The position numbers and the translations under genes were made by a program. Below are positions 53,794 to 61,771 of a stretch of DNA of 64,000 nt, one piece after another. The DNA is from Kibdelosporangium philippinense (lineage in GTDB: Bacteria > Actinomycetota > Actinomycetes > Mycobacteriales > Pseudonocardiaceae): the NCBI RefSeq assembly GCF_021390435.2, contig NZ_JAJVCN010000003.1:434001-498000 (forward strand), read 5' to 3'. How positions within the stretch are numbered: position 1 is the stretch's first letter; each line of letters opens with the position of its first letter. The notes beneath the pieces were generated by a model. The model ran no database searches and was not told the origin of the DNA. It was given only the letters and a program-made list of their open reading frames with translations.

Positions 53794-54564
53794 TCATCGC
53801 GGGGCTGGCACGCTCACCGACGGTGTGACGTACTCGCTGACGAGCAGCGATGGCAGTTCTGTCAGGTCTGCGATCACCTGGACGTCCTGTGGGGCGCGCT
53901 CCGACGGCACGTCTTCGCGGTTGAGCCAGATGGCGTGCAGGCCTGCGTCCCGCGCTCCGATCGCGTCGAGGTCGAGGCGGTCTCCTACGTGCACGGCGTT
54001 GCTTGGTTTTACCTGAAGTTCCTGGCAGGCGGCGTGGAAGATGCCGCTGTCGGGCTTTGCGACGCCTCGTTCTCCCGCGATTACCACCGCGTCGAAGAAC
54101 CGGGTCAGGCCGAGGCAGGCCAGCTTGTCTCGCTGCGCGGGCCCAGAGGCATTCGTCACAGCGGCGAGCTTCAGGCCGGCCGCTCGCATCCAGTCGAGGC
54201 AGGGCAGCGTGTCCGCATAGAGCCGCCAGCCGCTGCACATCTGGGTCTGCCGTCGATCTTCCAGTACGCGCACTGTCTCGTCGTCCACCAGCACTCCCAT
54301 GTCGGTTAGGAATGCCTTAGTCCGCTGCAAACGCATCGTCGATGGATCAAGTTCGCCGGAGACCGCTCTGGCCACGTACTCGTCCGTCGTGTGCTGCCAT
54401 GCCGGCCACATGTCATCTCGGCCGATCAGTGTGAATAATGCGGATCGCGCTGCTGAGGTGAAATCCACGAGTGTGTCGTCGATGTCCAGACAGACTGCCT
54501 TGATTTCCGGTGGATTGCCCACCGATCTTTCAAGCTCCGACCGCAACTCCAGCGCTGATGCCAT
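53794..54564 (-). CDS. HAD-superfamily hydrolase
   Basis: A 256-aa haloacid dehalogenase-type phosphatase: motif I CLDIDDTLVDFT, a helical cap (about 45-110), motif II AVTNAS, motif III GVAKPDSGIF and motif IV HVGDRLDLDAIGARDAG. It is like YjjG-type nucleotidases; substrate unassigned. ATG at 54564. It lies between gltX and the tRNA genes on one strand and may be read through from gltX (125-base gap). Confidence 0.88.
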   Translation of the reverse strand: MASALELRSELERSVGNPPEIKAVCLDIDDTLVDFTSAARSALFTLIGRDDMWPAWQHTTDEYVARAVSGELDPSTMRLQRTKAFLTDMGVLVDDETVRVLEDRRQTQMCSGWRLYADTLPCLDWMRAAGLKLAAVTNASGPAQRDKLACLGLTRFFDAVVIAGERGVAKPDSGIFHAACQELQVKPSNAVHVGDRLDLDAIGARDAGLHAIWLNREDVPSERAPQDVQVIADLTELPSLLVSEYVTPSVSVPAPR

Positions 54565-54689
54565 CCAGAGACGATAGGCGCGTCACACCTGTTTTCGATT
54601 CGTCTATCGAGGTGATTGTTGGAGCACTGACACGGTTAAGCCCCCTTGTCGCCAAGGGGGCCAAACTGCCTGTATCGGATCAACAACCG

Positions 54690-56174
54690 TCAGGTGTTAC
54701 GTGCCTGCCTCATGCGGGTGAGGGTTGTCTCACGACCGAGCAACTCCATCGACTCGTACAGCGGCGGTGACACCGTGCGACCGGTGACCGCTACACGCAC
54801 TGGCGCGAACGCTTTGCGCGGTTTGAGACCCAATCCGTCGATGAGTGCGCCCTTCAGGGCTTCCTCAATGGCCGGTGTGGTCCAGTCGGCCAGTGGCTCC
54901 AACGCCGCGATCGCCGCGTCCAGCACCGGTTTCGCGTCTTCGCCAAGTGCTTTCGCCGCGGAGTCCGGCTCAGGCGCGAAGTCCTCTTCGGATTCGAACA
55001 GGAACCTGACCATACCGACCGCGTCGGACAGTACGACCAGGCGTTCCTGAATCAACGGAGCGGTCGCGACGAACAACGCGCGCTGCTCATCCGTTGGTTT
55101 CTCAGCGACAAGTCCGGCCGCCGCGAGGTACGGGAGTGTCCGTTCCACGAAATCGTCCTGCGCCAGCGCGCGCAGGTGTGTCGCGTTGATGGCTTCGGCT
55201 TTTTTCAGGTCGAACCGCGCCGGGTTGGAGCTCACCTTGCTGATGTCAAAGGCTTGCACCATCTCGGACATACTGAATATGTCCCGGTCGTCGGCAATCG
55301 CCCAGCCGAGCAACGCGAGGTAGTTCAGCATTCCCTCTGGCAGGAAACCCCGTTCCCGGTAGGTGAACAGGTTCGACTCGGGATCCCGCTTGGACAGCTT
55401 CCGGTTGCCTTCGCCACGCACCAGCGGCAGGTGTGCGTAGTCCGGAATGGACTCAGCGACGCCGATCCGCTTGAGCGCGTGGAAAAGCGCGATCTGCCGT
55501 GGCGTTGACGGCAGCAGGTCCTCGCCGCGCAGGATGTGGGTGATGCGCATCAACGCGTCGTCGACCGGGTTGGTCAACGTGTACAGCGGCGCGCCGTTCG
55601 CCCTGACCAGCACCGGGTCGGGCACCGTGCCGACCTTGAACGTTACTTCGCCACGGATGTAGTCGGTGAAAGTGATGTCCTCGTCGGGCATCCGCAGGCG
55701 CAGCACCGGTTCGCGGCCTTGCGCGCGGAACTCGGCCTTCTGCTCGTCGGTTGTGTCCCTGTCGAAGTTGTCGTAGCCGAGCTTGGTGTCCTGCCCGGCC
55801 GCCTTGCGGCGATCGTCCACTTCTTCCGTAGTGGAGAACGATTCGTACAGCTCGCCCGCTTCGAGCAGACGGCGTGCGACATCCGCGTAGATCTCACCGC
55901 GCTGGCTTTGCCGGTATGGGCCGTGGTCGCCGCCGACCTCGGGGCCTTCATCCCAGTCGATGCCGAGCCAGTTCAGCGCGTCGATGATCGCGGTGTAGCT
56001 CTCCTCGGAATCCCTGGAGGCGTCGGTGTCCTCGATCCGGAAGACGAGTTCGCCGCCGTGGTGCCTGGCGAAGGCCCAGTTGAACAGCGCGGTACGGATC
56101 AGCCCGACGTGCGGGGTCCCCGTCGGGGACGGGCAGAAGCGGACTCTCACGCCCGCGAGCGATGTCGTGTTCAT
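54690..56174 (-). CDS. gltX: Glutamyl-tRNA synthetase
   Basis: Class I aminoacyl-tRNA synthetase, 494 aa. [20 protein letters not shown] is the HIGH region (here HVGL) and NRKLSKRD the KMSKS equivalent. The C-terminal helical anticodon-binding domain is complete. Probably non-discriminating, charging tRNA-Gln as well (family knowledge). Its substrate tRNAs are encoded 1 kb downstream. ATG at 56174; divergent from the flavin monooxygenase. Confidence 0.97.
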   Translation of the reverse strand: MNTTSLAGVRVRFCPSPTGTPHVGLIRTALFNWAFARHHGGELVFRIEDTDASRDSEESYTAIIDALNWLGIDWDEGPEVGGDHGPYRQSQRGEIYADVARRLLEAGELYESFSTTEEVDDRRKAAGQDTKLGYDNFDRDTTDEQKAEFRAQGREPVLRLRMPDEDITFTDYIRGEVTFKVGTVPDPVLVRANGAPLYTLTNPVDDALMRITHILRGEDLLPSTPRQIALFHALKRIGVAESIPDYAHLPLVRGEGNRKLSKRDPESNLFTYRERGFLPEGMLNYLALLGWAIADDRDIFSMSEMVQAFDISKVSSNPARFDLKKAEAINATHLRALAQDDFVERTLPYLAAAGLVAEKPTDEQRALFVATAPLIQERLVVLSDAVGMVRFLFESEEDFAPEPDSAAKALGEDAKPVLDAAIAALEPLADWTTPAIEEALKGALIDGLGLKPRKAFAPVRVAVTGRTVSPPLYESMELLGRETTLTRMRQARNT

Positions 56175-56276
56175 AACAGAGATGAGGCTATCCGAGCGAC
56201 ATCGGCTTGACGTGGCGCCCCGAGAGGAGCATCCTTCAGTTATTCAACAAGTGATGAAAAAGAGGAGGGTTCCGAG

Positions 56277-57500
56277 ATGGAGCGCACGACCTGCGCGATC
56301 GTCGGGGGCGGACCGGCGGGCATGCTCCTTGGTTTGCTGCTGGCGCGTGCCGGGATCGAGGTCACCGTGCTGGAGAAGCACGCGGACTTCCTGCGGGACT
56401 TCCGCGGCGACACCGTGCACGCGTCGACCGTCCGGATGATCGACGAACTGGGGCTCGGCAAACAGTTCCGCAAGCTGCCGCAGTCGAAACTGCAGACCGT
56501 CGGCTTCCCATCGGGCGACGGCACCACTGTTCTCGGTGACATCAGCAGGCTTCGCGCGCCGTACAACTTCATCGCGATGGTCCCGCAATGGGACTTCCTC
56601 GACCTGCTCGCCGACGCGGGAAAGCAGGAGCCGACGTACACCCTGAGAATGAACACCGAGGTCATCGGGCTGCTCAAGGACGGCGAGCGGATCACGGGTG
56701 TCCGTTATCGCACGAAAGACGGCGAGGAGGGCGAGCTGCACGCCGATCTGACGGTCGCATGCGACGGTCGGTCGTCGTTGCTGCGCCGGGAGGCTGGGCT
56801 GGTGCCTGAGGAATTCCCGGTGCCGCTGGACGCGTGGTGGTTCCGGCTGCCCCGGTTCGAACACGAGACCGGCGAGGTCAGCGGTATCCAGATCGCGATG
56901 GGACGCAAGGAACTGCTGCTGCAGATCAACCGCGAGAACTACTATCAGATCGCGTATCTCGGCCCGAAAGGCGACGATCCGCGGCTGCGCGCCGAAGGGC
57001 TGCAAGCGTTCCGCGACCGGATCGTCGAGCTCGACCCTCGGTTGGCCGACCGTGTCGACGACATCAGGAGCATGGACGACGTCAAGATGCTGGACGTGAA
57101 GCTGAACCGGCTGCACGAATGGCACCGCGATGGCTTGCTGTGCATCGGTGACGCGGCACACGCCATGTCACCGGTCGGCGGGATCGGCATCAACCTCGCC
57201 GTTCAGGACGCCGCCGCGGCAGGCCGCCTGTTGGCCGAGCCGCTCAAGAAAGGCCGCGTGAGCCAGGAAGACCTGGCCGAAGTGCGCAAACGCCGCTGGC
57301 TGCCGATGGTCGTCGCACAAGGACTGCAACGGTTCCTGCACGCCAAGGTGCTCGCACCGGTGCTGCAGGGCGAACGGACCACGTTCCCCAAGGCGCCGAC
57401 CATGCTGACGCGGCTTTTCCCACCGCTGCGGGCGATTCCGGCGTACATCATCGCGATCGGCGTCCGACCGGAGCACGCCCCCGACTATGCCCGCAGGTAA
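56277..57500 (+). CDS. FAD-dependent monooxygenase (class A flavoprotein hydroxylase)
   Basis: A 407-aa flavoprotein. FAD motif CAIVGGGPAGMLLGLLLARAG at the N-terminus, the DG motif TVACDGRSSLLRREAG in the middle, and GDAAHAMSPVGGIGINLAVQDA late. This is the p-hydroxybenzoate hydroxylase fold, used for aromatic or polyketide hydroxylation, and the substrate cannot be read from sequence. ATG at 56277 follows AGGAGGG. It is a single gene between gltX and a bidirectional terminator. Confidence 0.9.
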   Translation: MERTTCAIVGGGPAGMLLGLLLARAGIEVTVLEKHADFLRDFRGDTVHASTVRMIDELGLGKQFRKLPQSKLQTVGFPSGDGTTVLGDISRLRAPYNFIAMVPQWDFLDLLADAGKQEPTYTLRMNTEVIGLLKDGERITGVRYRTKDGEEGELHADLTVACDGRSSLLRREAGLVPEEFPVPLDAWWFRLPRFEHETGEVSGIQIAMGRKELLLQINRENYYQIAYLGPKGDDPRLRAEGLQAFRDRIVELDPRLADRVDDIRSMDDVKMLDVKLNRLHEWHRDGLLCIGDAAHAMSPVGGIGINLAVQDAAAAGRLLAEPLKKGRVSQEDLAEVRKRRWLPMVVAQGLQRFLHAKVLAPVLQGERTTFPKAPTMLTRLFPPLRAIPAYIIAIGVRPEHAPDYARR

Positions 57501-57502
57501 AC

Positions 57503-57550
57503 CCTCGTGAGTGTTTTTGCCGGTTCTAACCGGCAAAAACACTCACGAGG
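57503..57550. terminator. Bidirectional terminator hairpin, CTCGTGAGTG family, copy 4
   Basis: Perfect 23-base arms (57503-57525 beginning CCTCGTGAGTGTTTTTGCC; 57528-57550) around CT, followed by TCTTTTTTAC. It separates the convergent monooxygenase and FAH genes. Unlike the other copies, the stem body is GTTTTTGCCGG instead of GTTA-. Confidence 0.92.
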
Positions 57551-57556
57551 TCTTTT

Positions 57557-58327
57557 TTACTTGGCTACCACGGGGTTGGTCAGCGTGCCGAGACCTTCGA
57601 CGGACACCGAGACCGTCTGGCCCGCGGTCATCGGGCCGACGCCAGCCGGGGTTCCGGTGAGAATTACGTCACCCGGCAGCAGGGTCATCACGCGCGTGAC
57701 CCACTCGATCAGCTCGGGCACGTCGTGCAGCAGCAGCGAGGTCCTGCTGTCCTGTTTGACCTCGCCGTCCAGTTCGGTCTTGATCGCGAGGTCGGACGCG
57801 TCCAGCTGGGTCTCGACCCAGGGGCCGAGCGGGCAGAAGGTGTCGTGGCTCTTGCCACGCGTCCACTGCCCGTCGGCCTTCTGCTGGTCGCGCGCGGTGA
57901 CGTCGTTGCCGATCGTGTAACCGAAGATGACCGACGCGGCCTTCTCCGCGGGGACGTCCTTGCACGGCTGGCCGATCACCACGGCGAGCTCGGCCTCGAA
58001 GTCCACTCTGGACGAGTCGGCAGGCAGCTTGATGGCCGCGTTCGGGCCGATCACGCTGGTCGACGGCTTGATGAAGATGACAGGGTCGGCTGGTGGCTCG
58101 CCGCCCATTTCGCGGGCGTGGTCGGCGTAGTTCTTGCCGATGCAGACGACCTTCGTCGGCAGGACCGGCGCGAGCAGCCGGACATCGGCGAGCGGCCATT
58201 TCCGCCCGCTGAACGTGGGCTTCACGAACGGCTGCTCGGCGATCTCCAGCGCGACTTCCTGCCCGTCGGCGTCGCCAAGAGCGGCGTAGGCGAACCCTTC
58301 GGAATGAGCAATACGAGCGATACGCAC
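57557..58327 (-). CDS. Fumarylacetoacetate hydrolase-family protein
   Basis: A 256-aa FAH-fold enzyme: VVCIGKNYADHAREMG, the metal ligands in VDFEAELAVVIG, YTIGNDVTARDQQ, and GDVILTGTPAGVGPM. Such proteins are acylpyruvate or 2-hydroxyhepta-dienedioate hydrolases, or oxaloacetate decarboxylases. It corresponds to Rv2993c next to gltX. GTG at 58327, 16 bases after cimA on the same strand, so it may be in the cimA transcript. Confidence 0.92.
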   Translation of the reverse strand: MRIARIAHSEGFAYAALGDADGQEVALEIAEQPFVKPTFSGRKWPLADVRLLAPVLPTKVVCIGKNYADHAREMGGEPPADPVIFIKPSTSVIGPNAAIKLPADSSRVDFEAELAVVIGQPCKDVPAEKAASVIFGYTIGNDVTARDQQKADGQWTRGKSHDTFCPLGPWVETQLDASDLAIKTELDGEVKQDSRTSLLLHDVPELIEWVTRVMTLLPGDVILTGTPAGVGPMTAGQTVSVSVEGLGTLTNPVVAK

Positions 58328-58343
58328 AAGCCCACCCTAACGC

Positions 58344-59972
58344 TCAGACCTGGAGGCTGGCGCGCAATGCCTTGTGGACCAACGCGTCGCACAACGCCAG
58401 CCAGCTCGCCTCGACGATGTTGCCGTGCACGCCGACCGTGGTCCATTCGCGTTGACCGTCCGTCGACTCCACGAGCACGCGGGTGACCGCGTCCGTGCCC
58501 GGGTGTTCGGTGAGGATTCGGACCTTGTAATCCGCCAGCTCGACCTGCTCGAGCCACGGCAGGTGTGGCACGAGTGCCTTACGCAACGCGGCGTCCAACG
58601 CGTGCACCGGACCGTTCCCCTCGGCTGTCGCGATCACACGCTCGCCCGCGACGTGCACCTTCACCGTGGCCTCGGACACGACTGTGCCGTCAACGTGATG
58701 GTCGAGGATGACCCGATACGACTCGAGCACGAACGGCGGCGTGTCCACAGGGGACTGTTCTGCTTCAGCAACCTGGGCTCGTAGCAACAGTTCCAGCGAG
58801 GCGTCGGCGGCTTCGAACGACCATCCGCGCGCCTCCATCTCCTTGACTTTGCGTACCGCGCCGGAAAGCGCGGCGGGCCGGCCGGCCAGGTCAACCCCGA
58901 GCTCACGTCCCTTGAGCTCCAGGCTGGCCCGGCCGGCCATCTCGGTGACCAGTACCCGCATGTCGTTGCCGACGACGGCCGGATCGATGTGGTTGTACAA
59001 CTCCGGATCCACTTTGATCGCGCTCGCGTGCAGGCCCGCCTTGTGGGCGAACGCTGACGACCCGATGTAAGCCTGGTGGGTGTCGGGTGCGAGATTCGCG
59101 ATCTCGGCAAGAGCATGGGAGACCCGGGTGAGCTCTGGCACGCATTCGGTGGGTAGCACCGGCATGCCGAGCTTGGTCACGAGATTCCCGACGACGGCGA
59201 ACAAATCGGCATTGCCTGCCCGTTCGCCGTATCCGTTGGCGGTGCACTGCACGTGCGTCGCGCCCGCCTGCACTGCCGCGATGGAGTTCGCGACCGCGCA
59301 TGAAGTGTCGTCCTGGCAGTGGATGCCGACCCGGAACCCGGTCCGGTCGACGACTTCCCTGACTGTGTCGGCCAGCTGCAACGGCAACTGGCCGCCGTTG
59401 GTGTCGCACAACACGACCACGTCCGCGCCACCGTCCACACCGGCCGTGAGCACGCGCAGGGCCGTGTCGGAGTCGAAGGCGTAACCGTCGAAGAAGTGCT
59501 CTGCGTCGAGGAAGACTCGGCGCCCTTCACCTTTCAGGAAGGCGACCGTGTCACGGACCATCTCGCACGCTTCGTCCACATCGGTCTTCAAGGCCAGCTT
59601 GATGTGCCTCAGGTCGGACTTCGCGACCAGCGTCACGACCGGTGCTTGCGAGTCCAGAAGGGCCCGTACCTGCAAGTCTTCCGCTGCCGTTGTGCCAGCT
59701 TTTCTGGTCGATCCAAACGCGACAAGGGCGGCGTGCTTGAGTTCCAGCTCGCCCTCGGCCGCGCGCGCGAAGAACTCCGTGTCCTTGGGCAAGGCGCCTG
59801 GCCAGCCGCCTTCGATGAACCCGACACCCAGTTCGTCCAGCAACCTGGCGACCGCCAGTTTGTCCGCGGCCGAGTAGGAGATGCCCTCGCGCTGCGCCCC
59901 GTCCCGCAACGTCGTGTCGTACACGTGGAAGTCGTCGCCGAGCGGTGTGCCGGCCGGGGTCGTGCGAGTCAC
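58344..59972 (-). CDS. cimA: (R)-citramalate synthase
   Basis: Condenses acetyl-CoA and pyruvate to citramalate, giving isoleucine without threonine, 542 aa. HMGL-like catalytic barrel with YDTTLRDGAQREGISYSA, GFIEGGWPGALPKD, HCQDDTSCAVANS, CTANGYGERAGNADL and SSAFAHKAGLHASAI. The C-terminal LeuA-type dimer domain (about 395-540) is the allosteric region. The early GGWPG block fits the CimA-like branch rather than 2-isopropylmalate synthase. GTG at 59972, AGGAG 7 bases upstream. A leader peptide with Val-Ile-Ile-Ile and a terminator precede it, which independently points to isoleucine. Confidence 0.92.
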   Translation of the reverse strand: MTRTTPAGTPLGDDFHVYDTTLRDGAQREGISYSAADKLAVARLLDELGVGFIEGGWPGALPKDTEFFARAAEGELELKHAALVAFGSTRKAGTTAAEDLQVRALLDSQAPVVTLVAKSDLRHIKLALKTDVDEACEMVRDTVAFLKGEGRRVFLDAEHFFDGYAFDSDTALRVLTAGVDGGADVVVLCDTNGGQLPLQLADTVREVVDRTGFRVGIHCQDDTSCAVANSIAAVQAGATHVQCTANGYGERAGNADLFAVVGNLVTKLGMPVLPTECVPELTRVSHALAEIANLAPDTHQAYIGSSAFAHKAGLHASAIKVDPELYNHIDPAVVGNDMRVLVTEMAGRASLELKGRELGVDLAGRPAALSGAVRKVKEMEARGWSFEAADASLELLLRAQVAEAEQSPVDTPPFVLESYRVILDHHVDGTVVSEATVKVHVAGERVIATAEGNGPVHALDAALRKALVPHLPWLEQVELADYKVRILTEHPGTDAVTRVLVESTDGQREWTTVGVHGNIVEASWLALCDALVHKALRASLQV

Positions 59973-60003
59973 GGTCGCTCCTGGTGGTGGTCAGTCTGGA
60001 CAA

Positions 60004-60033
60004 ACAAAAAACCTCCCGCAGGATGCGAGAGGT
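60004..60033 (-). terminator. Attenuator terminator in the cimA leader
   Basis: On the minus strand a 10-base stem ACCTCTCGCA/TGCGGGAGGT (one G-U) around TCC is followed by TTTTTTGTTTG, the best T-tailed terminator in the window, yet it lies before, not after, cimA (31 bases from the GTG). It comes 23 bases after the stop of the Ile-rich leader peptide. Placement and form are those of a transcription attenuator. Confidence 0.85.
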
Positions 60034-60056
60034 CGGCGCACTGGGCTTCGTCGAAG

Positions 60057-60110
60057 CTACCCAGCGCGCTGGTCGATAATGATCACGCCATATGTGGTCA
60101 TGGTGAGCAT
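60057..60110 (-). CDS. cimA leader peptide with Val-Ile-Ile-Ile codons
   Basis: A 17-codon ORF, MLTMTTYGVIIIDQRAG (ATG 60110; second ATG at 60101), followed by TAG. The run GTG-ATC-ATT-ATC codes Val-Ile-Ile-Ile, an isoleucine-sensing control codon cluster. GCGCGCTGGG at its end pairs with CCCAGTGCGC just downstream (10 bases, one G-U) and this stem includes the stop region; the terminator at 60004-60033 follows. The ribosome site is weak. Role inferred from the classical ilv/leu attenuation model. Confidence 0.78.
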   Translation of the reverse strand: MLTMTTYGVIIIDQRAG

Positions 60111-60180
60111 GAAACCACATCGTGAGTCCGAATACCACTCCCCGGTCGGCGACTCCCAGGTTCTGAGACCCCACCCCGGC

Positions 60181-60246
60181 GTGTCCACCGTTCCTGAAGC
60201 CCGTGTCCACCGTTCCTGCACCCCGAAATACACATTCCGACACAGT
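60181..60246. repeat. 22-bp repeat array, forward units (GTGTCCACC family)
   Basis: Units start at 60181 and 60203, 22 bases apart, each GTGTCCACCGTTCCTG..., then a decayed third unit (GAAATACACATTCCGACACAG, from 60225) like the one that ends the 20118 array. It lies just upstream of the cimA leader, on the far side from cimA, and points toward the reversed array at 60359. Confidence 0.85.
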
Positions 60247-60358
60247 GCGGCTGGACAAAGTGGGGAGCTGGCTGACGTGGCCATTAGCCGGAGGCTGAGC
60301 AAGGGCAGCGATGGCTTGGTGGCGAGGGGCGCAGTCAGCACCGACCCGGGAATTTCAT

Positions 60359-60532
60359 GGTGTCGGAATGGCGGACACGACATGCGGGAATGGTCGACAC
60401 GGCATGCCGGAACGGTGGACACGGTGTGCCGGAATGGTCGACACGGTGTGCAGGAACGGTGGACACACACTTCAGGAACGGTGGACACGGCATGCCGGAA
60501 CGGTGGACACGGTGTGGGCGAGGGTGGGCACG
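60359..60532. repeat. 22-bp repeat array, eight reversed units
   Basis: Eight units in strict 22-base phase (ends at 60378, 60400, 60422, 60444, 60466, 60488, 60510, 60532), mostly reading GGCATGCCGGAACGGTGGACAC or close variants: the reverse complement of the unit at 20118 and 60181. The last is degenerate (GGTGTGGGCGAGGGTGGGCA). With the forward units at 60181 it forms an inverted pair of arrays around about 110 bases, filling the 490-base gap between the cimA leader and leuB. No gene is seen there. Confidence 0.9.
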
Positions 60533-60602
60533 ACGTGTAGAAGGCCGCCTGCTTGGGCGGGCGGCCTTCTGGGTTTCGGCTTACTGGGTTTCGGCTTGTT
60601 GG

Positions 60603-61646
60603 CTACGCGTTGGTGCGTGATGAGTTCGACGAGACCAGTGCCGCCAGGCGGTCGCCGATCGCGTACGTGCCGCCGGGCGAGGAGTGGTCGCGGGTTGCCA
60701 GGTCGAAGGCCACGGAGGCCTCGATCCGCCGAGCCGCTTCCCGCTCACCCAGGTGGTCGAGCAGCAACGCCACCGACAGCACCGCGGCCGTCGGGTCCGC
60801 GACACCCTGGCCTGCGATGTCCGGGGCGCTTCCGTGCACCGGCTCGAACATGCTCGGGTTGCGCCGGGTGATGTCGAGGTTTCCGGACGCCGCCAGGCCG
60901 ATGCCTCCGGTCACCGCGGCCGCGAGGTCCGTGAGGATGTCGCCGAACAAATTGTCGGTGACGATCACGTCGAAGCGGCTTGGGTCGGTGACCATGTGAA
61001 TGGTCGTCGCGTCCACGTGCTGGTACGCCACAGTCACGTCCGGGTGCTGCAGCGACACCTCCTCGACCACCCGCGACCACAAGGATCCGGCGTGCGCGAG
61101 CACGTTGGTCTTGTGCACAAGCGTCAGGTGCTTGCGTGGACGGTTCGCGGCACGGTTGAACGCGTCGCGGACAACGCGTTCCACGCCGAATGACGTGTTC
61201 ACGCTGACCTCGGTCGCGATTTCGTGCGGCGTGTCCTTGCGCAACAGTCCGCCGTTGCCGGCGTACAGCCCTTCCGTTCCTTCCCTGACGACGATCATGT
61301 CGATGTCGCCGGGGTCGGCGATCGGGCTGCGCACGCCCGGGTACAGCCGCGCCGGACGCAGGTTCACGTGGTGGTCGAGTTCGAACCGCAGCCGCAGCAG
61401 CAGTCCACGTTCCAGAATTCCGCTCGGCACCGATGGATCACCAACCGCGCCGAGCAGGATCGCGTCATGTTCCCGGAGTTCGCCGAGAACCGACTCTGGC
61501 AGCAACTCCCCCGTCGCGTGCCATCGAGCGGCCCCAAGGTCGTACCGGGTGATCTCAGCACTCGGAATGACCTCGCCGAGCACCTTGAGGGCCTCGGCGA
61601 TCACTTCCGGCCCGATCCCGTCACCGGGGATCACCGCGAGCCGCAT
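60603..61646 (-). CDS. leuB: 3-isopropylmalate dehydrogenase
   Basis: NAD-dependent oxidative decarboxylation of 3-isopropylmalate, and of 3-methylmalate in the citramalate route, 347 aa. [16 protein letters not shown] at the N-terminus, [36 protein letters not shown], and the signature [25 protein letters not shown]. This is the actinobacterial LeuB type that resembles tartrate dehydrogenases. ATG at 61646 with GGAGG 7 bases upstream. The repeat arrays lie past its 3' end. Confidence 0.95.
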   Translation of the reverse strand: MRLAVIPGDGIGPEVIAEALKVLGEVIPSAEITRYDLGAARWHATGELLPESVLGELREHDAILLGAVGDPSVPSGILERGLLLRLRFELDHHVNLRPARLYPGVRSPIADPGDIDMIVVREGTEGLYAGNGGLLRKDTPHEIATEVSVNTSFGVERVVRDAFNRAANRPRKHLTLVHKTNVLAHAGSLWSRVVEEVSLQHPDVTVAYQHVDATTIHMVTDPSRFDVIVTDNLFGDILTDLAAAVTGGIGLAASGNLDITRRNPSMFEPVHGSAPDIAGQGVADPTAAVLSVALLLDHLGEREAARRIEASVAFDLATRDHSSPGGTYAIGDRLAALVSSNSSRTNA

Positions 61647-61771
61647 GCAGACACCTCCGTGGATACAGGCCCAGAGTTCGGGCCACACAGTTCAGGGAAG
61701 GCTACCCGCCCCCACCCGGTCATCCGTACCTCGACCACGCTTTGGGGGTCCCCCTTTCGGATCACGAAATC

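Noticed and set aside
60359-60532. Possible CRISPR array
   Set aside because: The repeat has no unique spacers: 22-base units abut directly and drift in sequence, and no cas genes are present.
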